DNA of 64,000 bases from the NCBI GenBank assembly GCA_916610825.1, contig OU744447.1, positions 13,065,751-13,129,750 of the forward strand, in the 5' to 3' direction. Positions 1 to 10,949 of this stretch are shown in pieces. Every line of letters starts with the position of its first letter. Positions within the stretch are counted from its first letter, which is position 1. Origin of the DNA: Haliclystus octoradiatus. Taxonomy: Eukaryota; Cnidaria; Staurozoa; Stauromedusae; Haliclystidae. The notes beneath the pieces are model-generated. The model worked only from the letters and a program-made list of their open reading frames with translations. It searched no databases and was not told the origin of the DNA. Both the position numbers and the translations under genes were made by a program.

Positions 1-3000
1 TCCGATGCCTATTGAAAACCCAATCAACGTTCAGCACGGAGTACGTCAACAAATTTAACAAACACAACAGCATTTTTTATGCAACCAGAGGCCTCCCCCT
101 CTCCCTCACGAAGCACGTCTGACTCGAATGGAGGTTCAGCTTCAACACCTAATGATGCTCCTCTCCAACAGATTACCGATTCAGAATCAACGGAATTATT
201 AAAATGCCTATATTTCAATGCAAGATCCTTATTAAATAAATTAAATCAGCTAGAGGTAATTCTAACCTCAAATTCATTCGATTTAATATTTATAACAGAA
301 ACATGGTTATCATTGACTGTTCCTAATTCATTACTAGTCTCAAATACCGGGTATTCGGTCGTTCGAAGAGATAGAGTAAATGCGATTGGTGGTGGTGTTA
401 TTATTTTAATAAAGGAGAATATTCGTTATGCAATCTTAGAGTTACCGTCGACTTTTGACAATCTTGAGAGTTTGGTTATTGACATAAGATTATCAGCTAA
501 TAAAAAATATCGAATGGCTTGTTCACACAACCCACCTTCAAAAGCTAGTTCTATTATTGATACAGAGATCATCGGTTCATTTTTTGATTTTTGTTCACAA
601 TGCGTTTTCCCTTGTTTTTACATTGGAGATTTTAATTACCCACTCTATTGAATGGGACATTCCCCTTAGTTACGGGGGCAACTGTCATGATGTCTTTGTT
701 GATTCTGTCACGAGAAATAACTTGAAACAAATAATCACATATCCTACACGTTTCAACAACATTTTGGACCTTCTTTTAACGTCTGATTCAGCATTAATTA
801 CTGAACTTGAAATTGTCGAACCTTTCACAAATACATGTGATCACAAATCTATAGAATTTTCCATTCAAATACCTAAATCATTATGTTCCCCTATCAAAGA
901 TAAGCATGTTAAGCGAAATTTTAGAAAGGCAGATTATAACAGTATTTCACTGATCTTAAAAGACATCAACCGGTTAAATATATCAAAGAGTTGCCATGGT
1001 GATGTCGAATCTTTTTGGAAAGCATTTTCTGAAATTTTAGATTATTGTATAAATAACTTTGTTCCGCTTTTAAAGCACAGAAAATTCAGATATCCTAAGA
1101 CAATACGGTCACTGGCTTTAAAGAAACGTCTTGCTTACCGGGTCTCCGTGACACAAAGTGGTTCAAAATCCGATTTTAAGAGTATATGTATATCAAAAGA
1201 GTACGAAAAAGCCGTTAAAGACTTTAATATTCAACGTGAAAAAAACCTTTTAGATGAAGTATCACTTTCTTGATTCTATTCATTTGCTAATAGTAAATTA
1301 CAATCGCACCCATCGATACCTGCGGTACAAAATGAAGATGGAGTAACAGTGGCAGATTTAAATGAGAAAGTTAATTGTTTTAATACCTATTTTGCTAGTG
1401 TATTTACTCAAGATGATGGGATCATTCCTGAATTTGCGCAACAAGTTGACAGTACCACATCTCTTTCTTTTATCAATTTTTCGCAAAAAGATATTCTCAA
1501 GACTTTACTTGCCTTACCAAGTAAAGCGTCGAAATCTCCTGATGGTTATCCAGCTATTTTTCTTAAGAACATTGCCAGCGAAATTACTCTTCCATTGTCC
1601 ATTCTATATGAAACGTCCATGCTGTCGGGTCAACTTCCACCAGTATGGAAAACTGCCTTTGTGATTCCGATCTTTAAAAATGGAAAGTCTTCAGTTTGCA
1701 AAAGTTATCGCCCTGTTTCTTTGACTTGCGTCACATGCAAAGTGATGGAGTCCATAGTTACCAAGCAAATGAAGAAATATTTCTTAAAAAATAAACTTAT
1801 AACCAAAGAACAACATGGGTTTCTAGAACGTCGTTCGACATGCACACAGTTATTATCAACGCTTAATTTATGGTCGGAATCAATCAATTCCAGATTACTA
1901 ACTGATACCGTCTATTTAGATTTTAGCAAGGCATTCGACACTGTATCCCACAAGAAGTTGATTGTCAAGCTACAAGCCTATGGTATAGATTTTGAGCTCC
2001 TTCAATGGATATCTTCGTTTTTAATTGGCCGCACTCAATCTGTATGCATTGAAAATATTTACTCTAAACCTTTAAACGTTGACAGTGGTGTACCCCAGGG
2101 TTCTGTACTGGGCCCGCTGCTGTTTATATTATTTATAAATGACATTGTAAGCTGCCTTGAAGAAGATTGCCATATCAAATTGTTTGCAGATGATGCAAAG
2201 ATCTTTACTGCACGAGCTGACCAAAATTGCAATCTCCAGCAAACACTAAACAAGGTGGTAGCATGGGCTTTAACATGGCAGTTACGACTCGCCTTACACA
2301 AATGTTGCGTATTTTCTTTCGGAAATAATAAAGTGCCTCGAAAAGTGTTTAACTTGGAAGGAAAAGAGTTGAAATCCGTGGAAAGGATCAAAGATTTAGG
2401 AGTATTGTTTACTGCAGATTTCAAATCCTCAGCACATTGTGGTATGATTGCAGCAAAAGCAAAATCTAGGTCATATTTAATAAGAAAATGTTTCACAAGT
2501 AGAGATCCTTTTATTTTAACTAAAGCGTACAACGTATACGTAAGTATCAACAACGTATCTGTGTCTCCAGTATGGTCCCCTTATTTAACAAAAGACATTA
2601 TGAACATTGAAAAGGTGCAACGAACCTTCACTAGGCATATTTGCCACGTCAATCATGTTTACGGACAGGCTTATCAAGATCGTTTAGTTTATCTTGGCAT
2701 TAGTTCTTTAGAATTAAGACGAATAAAACAAGATCTTATTATGATGTTCAAAATTATAAACAACCTCGTAGATTTAAATGTAACAGAATTCTGCAAATTT
2801 TCTAAGAATAAATACTCAATGCGAGGTAATTCCTTAAAGCTACAGCCAACAAACACGCTATCCTGTAAGCTAAATGTCACCAAATTTCAATTCGTTAATC
2901 GAGTAATTCCGTGGTGGAATGGTTTACCCGAACATACTGTCACAAGTAAAACATTACGATCCTTTAAATCAAAATTGGATGAACAAGATTTAAGTGCTTT

Positions 3001-3174
3001 ATCCAAAGTCTATTAGTATTATTATGTATGAACTATATTCAATTAATTAACAACTTCTTTTCTACTTTTAATACCATTTGTATTTAAAGGATATATGTAG
3101 GTGAAAGTCAAGCTTTCCTTTATATTCCAGTCAATATTATATTTTTTGGCAAATAAACCAACAACCAACAACAA
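1..3174 (+). mobile_element. Non-LTR retrotransposon (LINE), CR1/Jockey superclade, decayed
   Basis: The segment reads as the 3' part of a LINE: endonuclease, then reverse transcriptase, then a short 3' UTR (3017-3174) that ends in a CAACAA-type simple repeat rather than a long poly(A). That kind of tail is seen in CR1/L2-like families. The 5' end lies outside the window; an open stretch ending in a stop at 56-58 may be the tail of ORF1, but this is too short to judge. No target-site duplication can be defined because only one end is present. The element is not intact (see the ORF2 entry). Confidence 0.85.
79..3016 (+). pseudogene. LINE ORF2: AP endonuclease plus reverse transcriptase, disrupted
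   Basis: The first ATG of the open frame is at 79. Residues following a Ser/Thr-rich leader give the endonuclease start (CLYFNARSLLNKL), then ITETWL and a YIGDFN block. Near 637-645 the reading frame shifts from frame 1 to frame 2, continuing as SIEWDIP. A TGA at 1271-1273 interrupts the linker. The reverse transcriptase follows from about 1349: YLDFSKAFDTVSH, GVPQGSVLGPLLF and the catalytic FADDA box at about 2187-2201, then a C-terminal region rich in Lys/Leu to the stop at 3014-3016. So one frameshift and one nonsense codon make it non-functional. Known role of the family: target-primed reverse transcription. The clade within CR1/Jockey is not resolved. Confidence 0.85.
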
Positions 3175-3594
3175 CAAGCTTAATGATGAAATTGTCCTAT
3201 AGAGAATAAATTATCCAACTTTGTCATTCAAATCATCATTAGATCTTCTACCCTGGGAATGTTCGCATAAATTTACAGCATGAAGTAAGACAGACAGATA
3301 ATATAGATTATAGAGGTATAGAAGAAGGTTCATAAGTATATACAATGAGTATCGCACAATACGTTATTTTTGGGACCCCGAAGAAAATAACTCGTTACGC
3401 GATTAACGTAATACGCAATTTTGAAAGGACAATAGAAATAAAAACAATAGAGAGTAAACAAAAGAAAATGTTGCGAAACTTTTACCATAGAGCCTTGATG
3501 TAGAGCCGTAGATTTTATTTATTAACTTATTGATTAATTAACATCAGCGCGTTTTTTTATTATGAAATAGAACTTAAACAGTGAGGTTCATGCA
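3175..3594. other. AT-rich spacer, nothing recognised
   Basis: No open frame, RNA gene or clear repeat was seen between the LINE tail and the inverted-repeat unit that starts at 3595. Confidence 0.5.
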
Positions 3595-3780
3595 CTAATA
3601 TGACATTTTCAAGCGAATAAAATTCAAAGGATAGAAATTCAAGTTACAGAAATATTTGTATGTTTTGACCTAGCTAATTTACAATTTGTGATAACAAATT
3701 TCAATATAAATGTGATAAAATTTAACGAAGAATAGACAATACAAATTACAAAGAAAATGTGTTAATGATGTAAAACAATA
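3595..3780 (+). repeat. 185-bp repeat, left copy of an inverted pair
   Basis: This segment is the reverse complement, at roughly 85-90% identity by eye, of 12519-12705. Shared landmarks include ATGACATTTTCAAGCG and TTTACAATTTGTGATAAC. The left copy stops at the junction with the 4.2-kb TIR element. The pair encloses the whole nested transposon stack. Confidence 0.75.
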
Positions 3781-4919
3781 CAGTTCTCCTTCGGTCATGG
3801 TCTCCTTCGCTAAGGAGTCAGAAATGAGATGTGCGCATGCGTGCATGTCTAATCAGTGTAAAGTGTGTTTTGTCACTACTAGCCACGTGCAGAATTTGCA
3901 CTACAGTAAAAGACGGAAAATCGATGTATTATTGGTATATTTGTCTTCAAATCCACCTATATATTATGGGGAAAGTCGTAGACTATATTATATGGCATTA
4001 TGATATGTATTTGTACATTCAATGGGCCCGTTGCTTAACGAAAAGCTTTGCTTTCATGGCGTAGTGATGGCCACGCCATTTTGTATGCTACGATGGTCAG
4101 CTCGCTGTTTATAACTCCGCGTGCGTGAATTATCACATATTCAGACCAACTGGAAGAAGTTATTTTGACTGTTACAATCATGTGCAGTCATTAAAGTCAC
4201 CATCCTAATAAAACTGCTGCCAATTTGAATATTATCAGCCTTGTGTTGTGGGTGTTTGACGACTGTCGCTGTTAGAACACGGAAACGCAAATTCATTTCT
4301 ACAATTTCCTGTCACGGTGCAGTTGGTAGGTCAGAAAAACTGTTGTTTCGGTTTTATTTACCTACATAATTATAACTGTAGGGTATGTCTACAGTACTAC
4401 TACATTCCTAATGTAGCAATTGTTTTCTGATGAATTTTGTTGAATGGAACGACGACGCTGACCCAGCTGTGTTCATTCACATTTAGTCAGACTGAATTCA
4501 TGCTGTGAAATATACATTCTATGCATGAACGTGTAAATTGTTAGCATAATGCTTAAAGCAATCATTATTGTCTATGTATTGATAAAACAAAAATGTCGAC
4601 TCGGCTGTTTTGTTAATCTACTGACATTTTATACAAATATGTAATGCATTTTAAATGTGACTTGCATTTGTATTCATTGAACGAACTGCTGACTCAGCAG
4701 TTTTAGTATTATTTCCAAGGCTGTTTGACAGCCTGTAAGCCACAATCGTAGAAGCTCCAGCTCCAGTCTATTACCCTTGCGTGTCATACTTATTTTGTAT
4801 TTTGGCAAAGTAGATGATTAATCAATCTAATTAAGGGAATAAATAGGCAGCAATCGAGCAAGTTGATTATTTATGCGTACCCCAGTGTATTGAAGATAAT
4901 GTGCTACTTTTGAATCACT

Positions 4920-6720
4920 TGTGGGGCTTATATACTAGCAACCTGCTAAAGTATTGTATTGCTATATCGCAATACTTAACACAATTGTTGCGAAGTTAAC
5001 ATTCAATGTTTTAGCTGCTCGTCTACGGTCATAAATACCAATGATGTATTATATATGAAACGTGAGAAGCATGATGAGGTTTATACTAGCAACCTGCTAT
5101 TTATTATATTGCTTTATTGCAATATATGACCAAATCGATGATAGAAAACATGGAATGCTTTAGCTGCAGTCATACATGCCAACTGATGCATTATAATAAC
5201 ATGACACATATGCAGCACAATGAGGTCTATACTGGCAACCTGCTGTAGTAATAGTATCACATTGTTTCCTTGCCATACTCAGAAAAATTGATGCCAGAAA
5301 GCATACAATGTTTTATTTGCCGTCATACTTACCAATGAGGTATTGTTATAAATATGACAGATATGCAACGCGATGAAGCTTATACTGTTAACCTGCTATA
5401 GTATTACATTGCTTCATTGAAATACTGAGTGCAATCAATGCTACAAATACACAATGTTTTAGCTGCTGTCAATTGTCATACATACCATTGATGTATTTTA
5501 ATAACATGATACATGTGCAGCACAATGAGGTCTACACTGGCAACCTGCTTTAGTATCACATTGTTCCACTCTCACAGTCAGAAACATTAATGCCAGGAAA
5601 TATACAATTTTGTAGTTGCCGTCATACTTGCCAATGAGCTATTATTATATATGACAGATACGCAACGTGATGAAGCTTATACTTGTAACCTGCAATAGTA
5701 TCAGATTGCTTCATTGATATACTGAGTGCAATCAACGCTGCAAAACAATGTTTTAGCTGATGTCAATTGTTATATGCCAATGATGGATAAAATAACATGA
5801 CACATGTGCAGCACAGTGAGGTCTATACTGGCAACCTGCTATAGTATCATATCGCCTCATTGCTATACTTTGCGCAATTAATGCTATAAATGGCAACATA
5901 CTAAAGTATCACATTGCTCCATTGCCATACTCAGCAAATTTGATGCAAGAAAACATACAATCTTTTTGTTGATGTCGTACTTACTTATATGACATAATGC
6001 AGCTCATTGGGGCTATACTAGCAACCTGCGATAGTATCACATTGCTTCATTGCAATCCCCAATGAAATTGGTGCCAGAAAACATACAATGTTTTAGTTGC
6101 TTTCATACTTACGGATGGGGTATTATTATAAATATGACACACATGCAACACGATGAGGCTTATACTTTCAACCTGCAACAATATCATATTGTTTCATTGC
6201 AATTACTAACAACAATGATTGTGAGAAAAGATACCATGTTTTAGCTGATGTCATACATACCAATGATGTATAATTATAAATGACATCATGCAGCACAACA
6301 TGGTTTGTACTGGCAATCTGCTATATTATCACATAGCTTTATTGTGATCCTCAATACAATTAATTCGAAAAAACATGCAATGTTTTTGCTTCTGTCGGAA
6401 ATACCAACTATATTATTAATGTATTTTTTGATAATGATTAATAATTATGACACACATGCAGCAGCACAATAGCTTATATCCTATACAGGCAACCTGTAAC
6501 ATTACATTGCTTCATTGTTCACTCAACTTTTTAATGCTAATTTAAAGCTTTTGAGGTTAAGCTGTTGTCATATTATTGCAGTCTGAAATAGTATAAAATA
6601 TGCTTCATTGTTTACCATGGATAACTGCTGATATGAAAAGCCTCTTGTTTATGATGATTTTGGTTCTATCAATATGACCTATAGAATACTGGCAACCTGC
6701 TATATAATGGATACATTTTA
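4920..6720. repeat. ~148-bp degenerate satellite, about 12 units
   Basis: The landmark CAACCTGC (or a one-base variant) recurs at 4939, 5090, 5236, 5390, 5541, 5686, 5832, 6022, 6169, 6314, 6490 and 6693. Spacing is mostly 145-155 bp, with a partial unit near 5894 and longer gaps at the right end. Each unit has the order: CAACCTGCTATAGTATCA, a TTGCTTCATTGC block, ACAATGTTTTAG with the CTGTCATAC block, an ATTATAAATATGACAC block, then GCAGCACAATGAGG. The units are diverged from each other. Alternate units share a GAGGTCTATACTGG or GAAGCTTATACT start, hinting at a two-unit higher-order pattern. Confidence 0.85.
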
Positions 6721-7504
6721 CATAGGTTCATCTGTACTATCTAAACATCGATAGTGGAAACAAAACTTGTAGTCCTATCCATTCTTTCTGTTTGACATAT
6801 TTATGAGAATGCCATAATGCGAATACTAAGAACAACAATCAAATACTTGCTGTTCAAATCTTTTGCATCCTGCATCAGAATCAGCATTGTGTGGCCTTAT
6901 TGCCAAAACAGTACACCTATGGAAAGCTCGCAACCACACAACTACTGATTAAAATAATAATGCTACTGTTACAACTGATATTGCAACGTGCAAAACGTTG
7001 TCACAATTGTTGAACACGCATGTGGAATGTACATGGTACTTTTTAGCAAAAAAGGTAAACTACCTTAATTTATACTCCTAAGTGTTTAATACACAGAGGT
7101 ATAAAAGAGCTTAGTTGCAATCTGCGCCTAGGCGATTGCTTTGTGAAATGGGACAGACCCTGCATTATTTCAACACCCATTCGATGTTCACACTGCAGAC
7201 TAGTTAAGGGTATGCTACCGGCATAATCCTTTTACAGCCTTCTATAGATTCTTACCATGTTACCTTATCATATTATGATAATGATGGGCATGATATAATT
7301 TGGATCCATTGGTATGGCTGTATGTTTGCTGCTCAATACAAATACAGGATCATAATCATTCTAGAACATAATGTGTACATAGAAGCACTGGCTTTACCCG
7401 TACTATAGAGGTCTGAAATTTGGGAAAGTTCCGTTGCATAAAGATCACTGTGTTTTTGCAAATATCAAAAGCAACTGCTGATGCTCTGCTGGTGCAGTTT
7501 TTTG
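6721..7504. other. Interior of the TIR element, no gene seen
   Basis: AT-rich sequence between the satellite and a small internal MITE. No open frame longer than about 60 codons was seen and nothing resembling a transposase. Confidence 0.5.
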
Positions 7505-7712
7505 TTTAAAGGAGCAAAAATGACCGGCAGGCGCTACGCACTTAGGATCACGTGCACACTTATTGTTAAACACAATGTTCATTGTTGACATGAATTTTAT
7601 TACAAGTTAGTCCTGCGTATAACAATTGTTTCAAAGCGAGACGGTTGAATTACGCTAAGCATAAATTCAACTTGTGCTCGCAGCAGTCGCCGGTCAATTT
7701 TGCCCCTTTAAA
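7505..7712. mobile_element. 208-bp MITE with 24-bp TIRs at a TTAA-containing site
   Basis: Left end TTTAAAGGAGCAAAAATGAC and right end GTCAATTTTGCCCCTTTAAA are imperfect inverted repeats continuing inward to GCCGGC-like sequence. Both ends include TTTAAA, whose centre is TTAA, consistent with a TTAA target as used by piggyBac and Kolobok superfamilies. There is no coding capacity. It is nested in the 4.2-kb element. Confidence 0.65.
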
Positions 7713-8009
7713 GTGGTTTCTTGAATCTTGCTGGTATTTTGCAATTTGTTTTGCAAAATTTGAGGGGGGAAGTGACACAATATTGCTAAGATACGATTTA
7801 AGTCAAACTTGACTCAATTGACTTGCAATAATTACAGTGTTATGCAAAAACCGATGCTTATAACAACGATGTTGAGCAAGGTCCCTACTCTACTGGATCA
7901 TTTACACCTATGCAAATTGCATGTCGGAAAATAGGCTTAGCTAAAACCAGATGTCTATCGACATATCCTGATATTTCAAGTTTAGCGAAGGAGACCATGA
8001 CCGAAGGAG

Positions 8010-8296
8010 AATTTAAAATTAAACGAGACTTACCTGTAAGTTGAAGTTTGATAGTAATTCTCCGAGGTCATGGTCCTGAGCTAAGGAGTCACCCTCCCTA
8101 TTGAAAATATGATGACTTATACATCTATTTATGGGACCCTCCCTTGATGATGCGAGAGCTGCTCACGCTGTAAAGACTGATTAGACATGCACGCATGCGC
8201 ACATCTCATTTCTGACTCCTTAGCTCAGGACCATGACCTCGGAGAATTACTATCAAACTTCAACTTACAGGTAAGTCTCTCGTTTAATTTTAAATT
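8010..8296. mobile_element. Palindromic MITE with ~82-bp TIRs
   Basis: The arms 8010-8090 and 8214-8296 are reverse complements with only a two-base insertion between them; a 123-bp centre separates them. The inner part of each arm (TTCTCCGAGGTCATGGTCCT) is related to the TIR of the neighbouring 4.2-kb element. The outer part contains ACTTACCTGTAAGT, so each strand shows a consensus-like 5' splice site (CAGGTAAGT). Near-perfect arms suggest a recent insertion or recent arm homogenisation. Confidence 0.8.
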
Positions 8297-8336
8297 ATGC
8301 GGCAAACAATTTAGATTTAATTGAATCGGATTGCGT

Positions 8337-8479
8337 ATTGAGTGTCGGTCTGATCCGCCTAATTGCGAGTCTTACATGTATCAGACAATCAAATTTATTT
8401 TTGCATTTTCGTAAAACTCTGAAAGTGTGGTGTTTACCTTTCACAATGCTCGCAATCAGGCGGATCAGGCCGACACTCA
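8337..8479. mobile_element. ~150-bp TA-type MITE, split by the Harbinger element
   Basis: Inverted arms at 8339-8369 and 8449-8479 (TGAGTGTCGGTCTGATCCGC... and complement) differ at two positions. The last bases of the right arm (TCAATA) are found after the Harbinger at 12505-12510, so the Harbinger interrupted this MITE's right terminus. With those bases restored, both ends are flanked by TA, as in Tc1/mariner-type elements. Confidence 0.7.
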
Positions 8480-8798
8480 GGCCCCAGTTACACGATGCCG
8501 TATTGATTATCGTACCGTATTCAAAAGGTGTTATCGCCGTGGAATGCGTACCACTTTCGTAGCTGTTACACTGCAGGACGCTACGCTACGTTTCGATTAC
8601 ACGAAGGCTGTGCGATACGATCACGTGATTTCGACTCCATTGTCTCTTTTGGTTGACGTAATTGATTGTCATGGTGATGATGTACACACATTTTGGCGCA
8701 AAAAAATTTCGAAGCTCAAAGATTAAACTCGTGTTGTTTCTTTCTTGATCGCTAGTTTTTGACATATTTCGTTTTCATTTTGGTTAAAATTTATAAGC

Positions 8799-10231
8799 AT
8801 GTCCTCCCCAGTTGCAGAAAGTTTTCAATGGACAGACAAGGAGATTGAATTATTGTTGGAAACAATAAAAGTATTTGCTTCAAAATGCCAGTTTGAGCAA
8901 ACTGATTGGGAAGGGGTCAAGTCAAAATACGTCAAAATAAGAGAACTATTAGTTAAGAGATATCCTATCAACGAAATGAGTGTGGACTTCCCCAAATATG
9001 ACAATTTGGAAATTTAAACAAAGGAGAGAATTGCTGCCAAAGTGAAAGCAATAAGACAAAGTTACAGGAAAGCTGTTGACCTCAATAAAAGGAATGGTGG
9101 TGGTAGAATTGTCATGACATTCTATGAACTGTGTAGTGACATTTGGGGATCATCTGATTCAACACAAAGTGTACAAGGTAAAATAGATGGAAAATAGTAC
9201 AATGAAACCTATATATAACAGCCAGCTACGAGAGGTAGATAAATTGACCAATATAGACAGGGGGCCTTTATATACAGGTTTGATTCAATAGAAAATATGA
9301 TTTAAGACATTGCAAGATAGACAGGTGACCTTTATAAGAGGTTTGACTCTATATATCAATGAAAATGCATTGAGTAATATAATAATACAGTATATATAAA
9401 ATAATCGAATTTCTATAAAAATTGGACATGAATATGATAATACAAACATTATAACAAAATATTGCTTGTCTCAATTGAATCAATCATAATACACATTATA
9501 ACAATCTTTTCATATACTTGTGTCTTATAGGTGGTATTGACTCTACCTTAGATAACAGCTTCAATTCATCATCAAATAGTGAAAATACTCCGATCAGTGA
9601 AAATACTCAGTCTCAGGGAAATGAAAATAGAGAAGCTGAAAACGATGGCGACTTAAATGATGGAAAAGAGAGCGATGGTATAGACGAGAGTCAAGCTAAT
9701 GCTTTGAGGCAGACAGGCACATCCTCAAACAACCAGGAAACAGACAGAAGAGAATCAATATCTCAGTTTTTGAGCAATGAAAGAGAAAGAAGAGCGGCTC
9801 CTAGATTATCTGCTGAGGCTCAACAGGCCAACTATAACAAGGAAGATCTACAGCTGGAAAGAAAAATGGTGGAGGATTCAGAAAAAACTGACAGGGAATT
9901 TTTAGCTGAAACAACAAGAATGACTATGGCGATGGAAGATGTTTTCAAAACTATGAACAATTGCTTTGGGATGATGCAATCAATGTTTGCAGCCCAATTG
10001 CAGGCACAGCAACACTATGTTCCTACTGCGCCCACACCAAATAGAATTCTTCATCCATATGAAATGCAAACTAACGGGAATAACGGGGGGATGTCAAGAA
10101 GCAGTAACCATCTTCCGCATCCCCATTCTTCCAGGTTTAACCCACAAGAGAGGCCCCGATCCAGTTTATCAAGAAATGGTGATGATGACTCATTCAGCTA
10201 CCAGAGTTTTTTGGCAGATGAACACAGCTGA
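8799..10231 (+). pseudogene. Harbinger Myb/SANT-like DNA-binding protein (2 exons, one nonsense codon)
   Basis: Exon 1 is 8799-9177 and exon 2 is 9531-10231. The donor CAAG|GTAAAA and acceptor CTTATAG|GTGG join in phase 1, giving 360 codons with the stop. The N-terminal region (FQWTDKEIELLLETIKVF ... DWEGVKSKYVKI) is a trihelix/Myb-like helix bundle. It continues in the same frame after a TAA at 9015-9017 as KERIAAKVKAIRQSYRKAVD and a typical ELCSDIWG end. Exon 2 encodes an acidic, Asn/Ser-rich linker and a predicted helical segment (TTRMTMAMEDVFKTMNNC). In this superfamily the Myb-like protein binds transposon ends and helps transposase nuclear entry. One nonsense codon is the only break seen. 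Confidence 0.8.
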
Positions 10232-10286
10232 AATAATTACTTACAAATAATTACTAATAAAGACTTACAACTATCAATACTAAATA

Positions 10287-10669
10287 TAGCCTGCGTTACA
10301 GACCGCGATTCATTCACAAAAGAATAGGGTCTGTGTGAATTGCTCAGTTTCTCTGCCCGGGCCTCGTATCAGAATAAGATTGATGTCACATAATTATGCA
10401 AGATTAAGATGATTCTCACCGGGATTCTCACATTACTTTGTTCACTTCAGTTCACGTGAAAGCAATAAGTTCTATTTTAGGCTTCGTAGCTATGACAATT
10501 AATTGATCGAACGGAGGTGATGAATTTATTATCTAAGAACAATAGATTTACCAGGCATCGATCAGAAACTTCCGCTCTACGTTTTCGTAGAGTGGCTGGA
10601 CAGAGAACTTAGCAAAACACGCAGACCCTATTCTTTTGTGAATGAATCGCGGTCTGTAAACGCAGACTA
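10287..10669. mobile_element. 383-bp Mutator-type MITE with 9-bp target duplication
   Basis: TIRs of about 50 bp start TAGCCTGCGTTACAGACCGC and end with the complement of TAGTCTGCGTTTACAGACC. The flanks are TACTAAATA (10278-10286) and TACTGAATA (10670-10678), a 9-bp duplication with one difference. Long TIRs plus a 9-bp duplication point to the Mutator (MULE) superfamily. The same TIR family ends the element at 36545-36996. No coding capacity was seen. Confidence 0.8.
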
Positions 10670-10949
10670 TACTGAATACGGATATACTCACATTGTAATA
10701 CATTAGCATAATTATTGCGTTTATACATATAACTGACTGTTTATGACCTCATTAAAAATTTTTGTTCATGGTTGACACCAACCAATAACCAGGACCCTCT
10801 CCCCCTTCACTAATTGATGCCAATTGTTAACCCTCCTAATAAAAAGTAATTTCAAACCAAGCACATTAAATAGAACAGGACACTTGTCAAACGAATATTA
10901 CCAAGTAAAATCAGCATGAATATGCTCCAACTGTACTATCACCTTAATC

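Larger units (their letters stand above)
3784..8011. mobile_element. 4.2-kb DNA transposon with 30-bp perfect TIRs and internal satellite
   Basis: The ends are perfect inverted repeats of 30 bp (TTCTCCTTCGGTCATGGTCT... at 3784-3813, its complement at 7981-8011). The next ~45 bp at the left end (AAGGAGTCAGAAATGAGATG...) also match the complement of the right half of the adjacent palindromic MITE at 8010-8296, so the two belong to one family. No transposase could be recognised; open frames are short and unconvincing, so this is a non-autonomous element. Its interior carries about 12 units of a ~148-bp tandem repeat (4920-6720) and a smaller TIR element (7505-7712). Target-site duplication is unclear because the right end abuts another element. 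Confidence 0.7.

Noticed and set aside
6050-6244. 64-codon open frame in the satellite
   Set aside because: It runs through repeat units and is not kept open in neighbouring units.
4920-6720. CRISPR-like regular spacing of CAACCTGC
   Set aside because: The whole ~148-bp unit is repeated with drift, there are no unique spacers, and the host is a eukaryote: it is a satellite.
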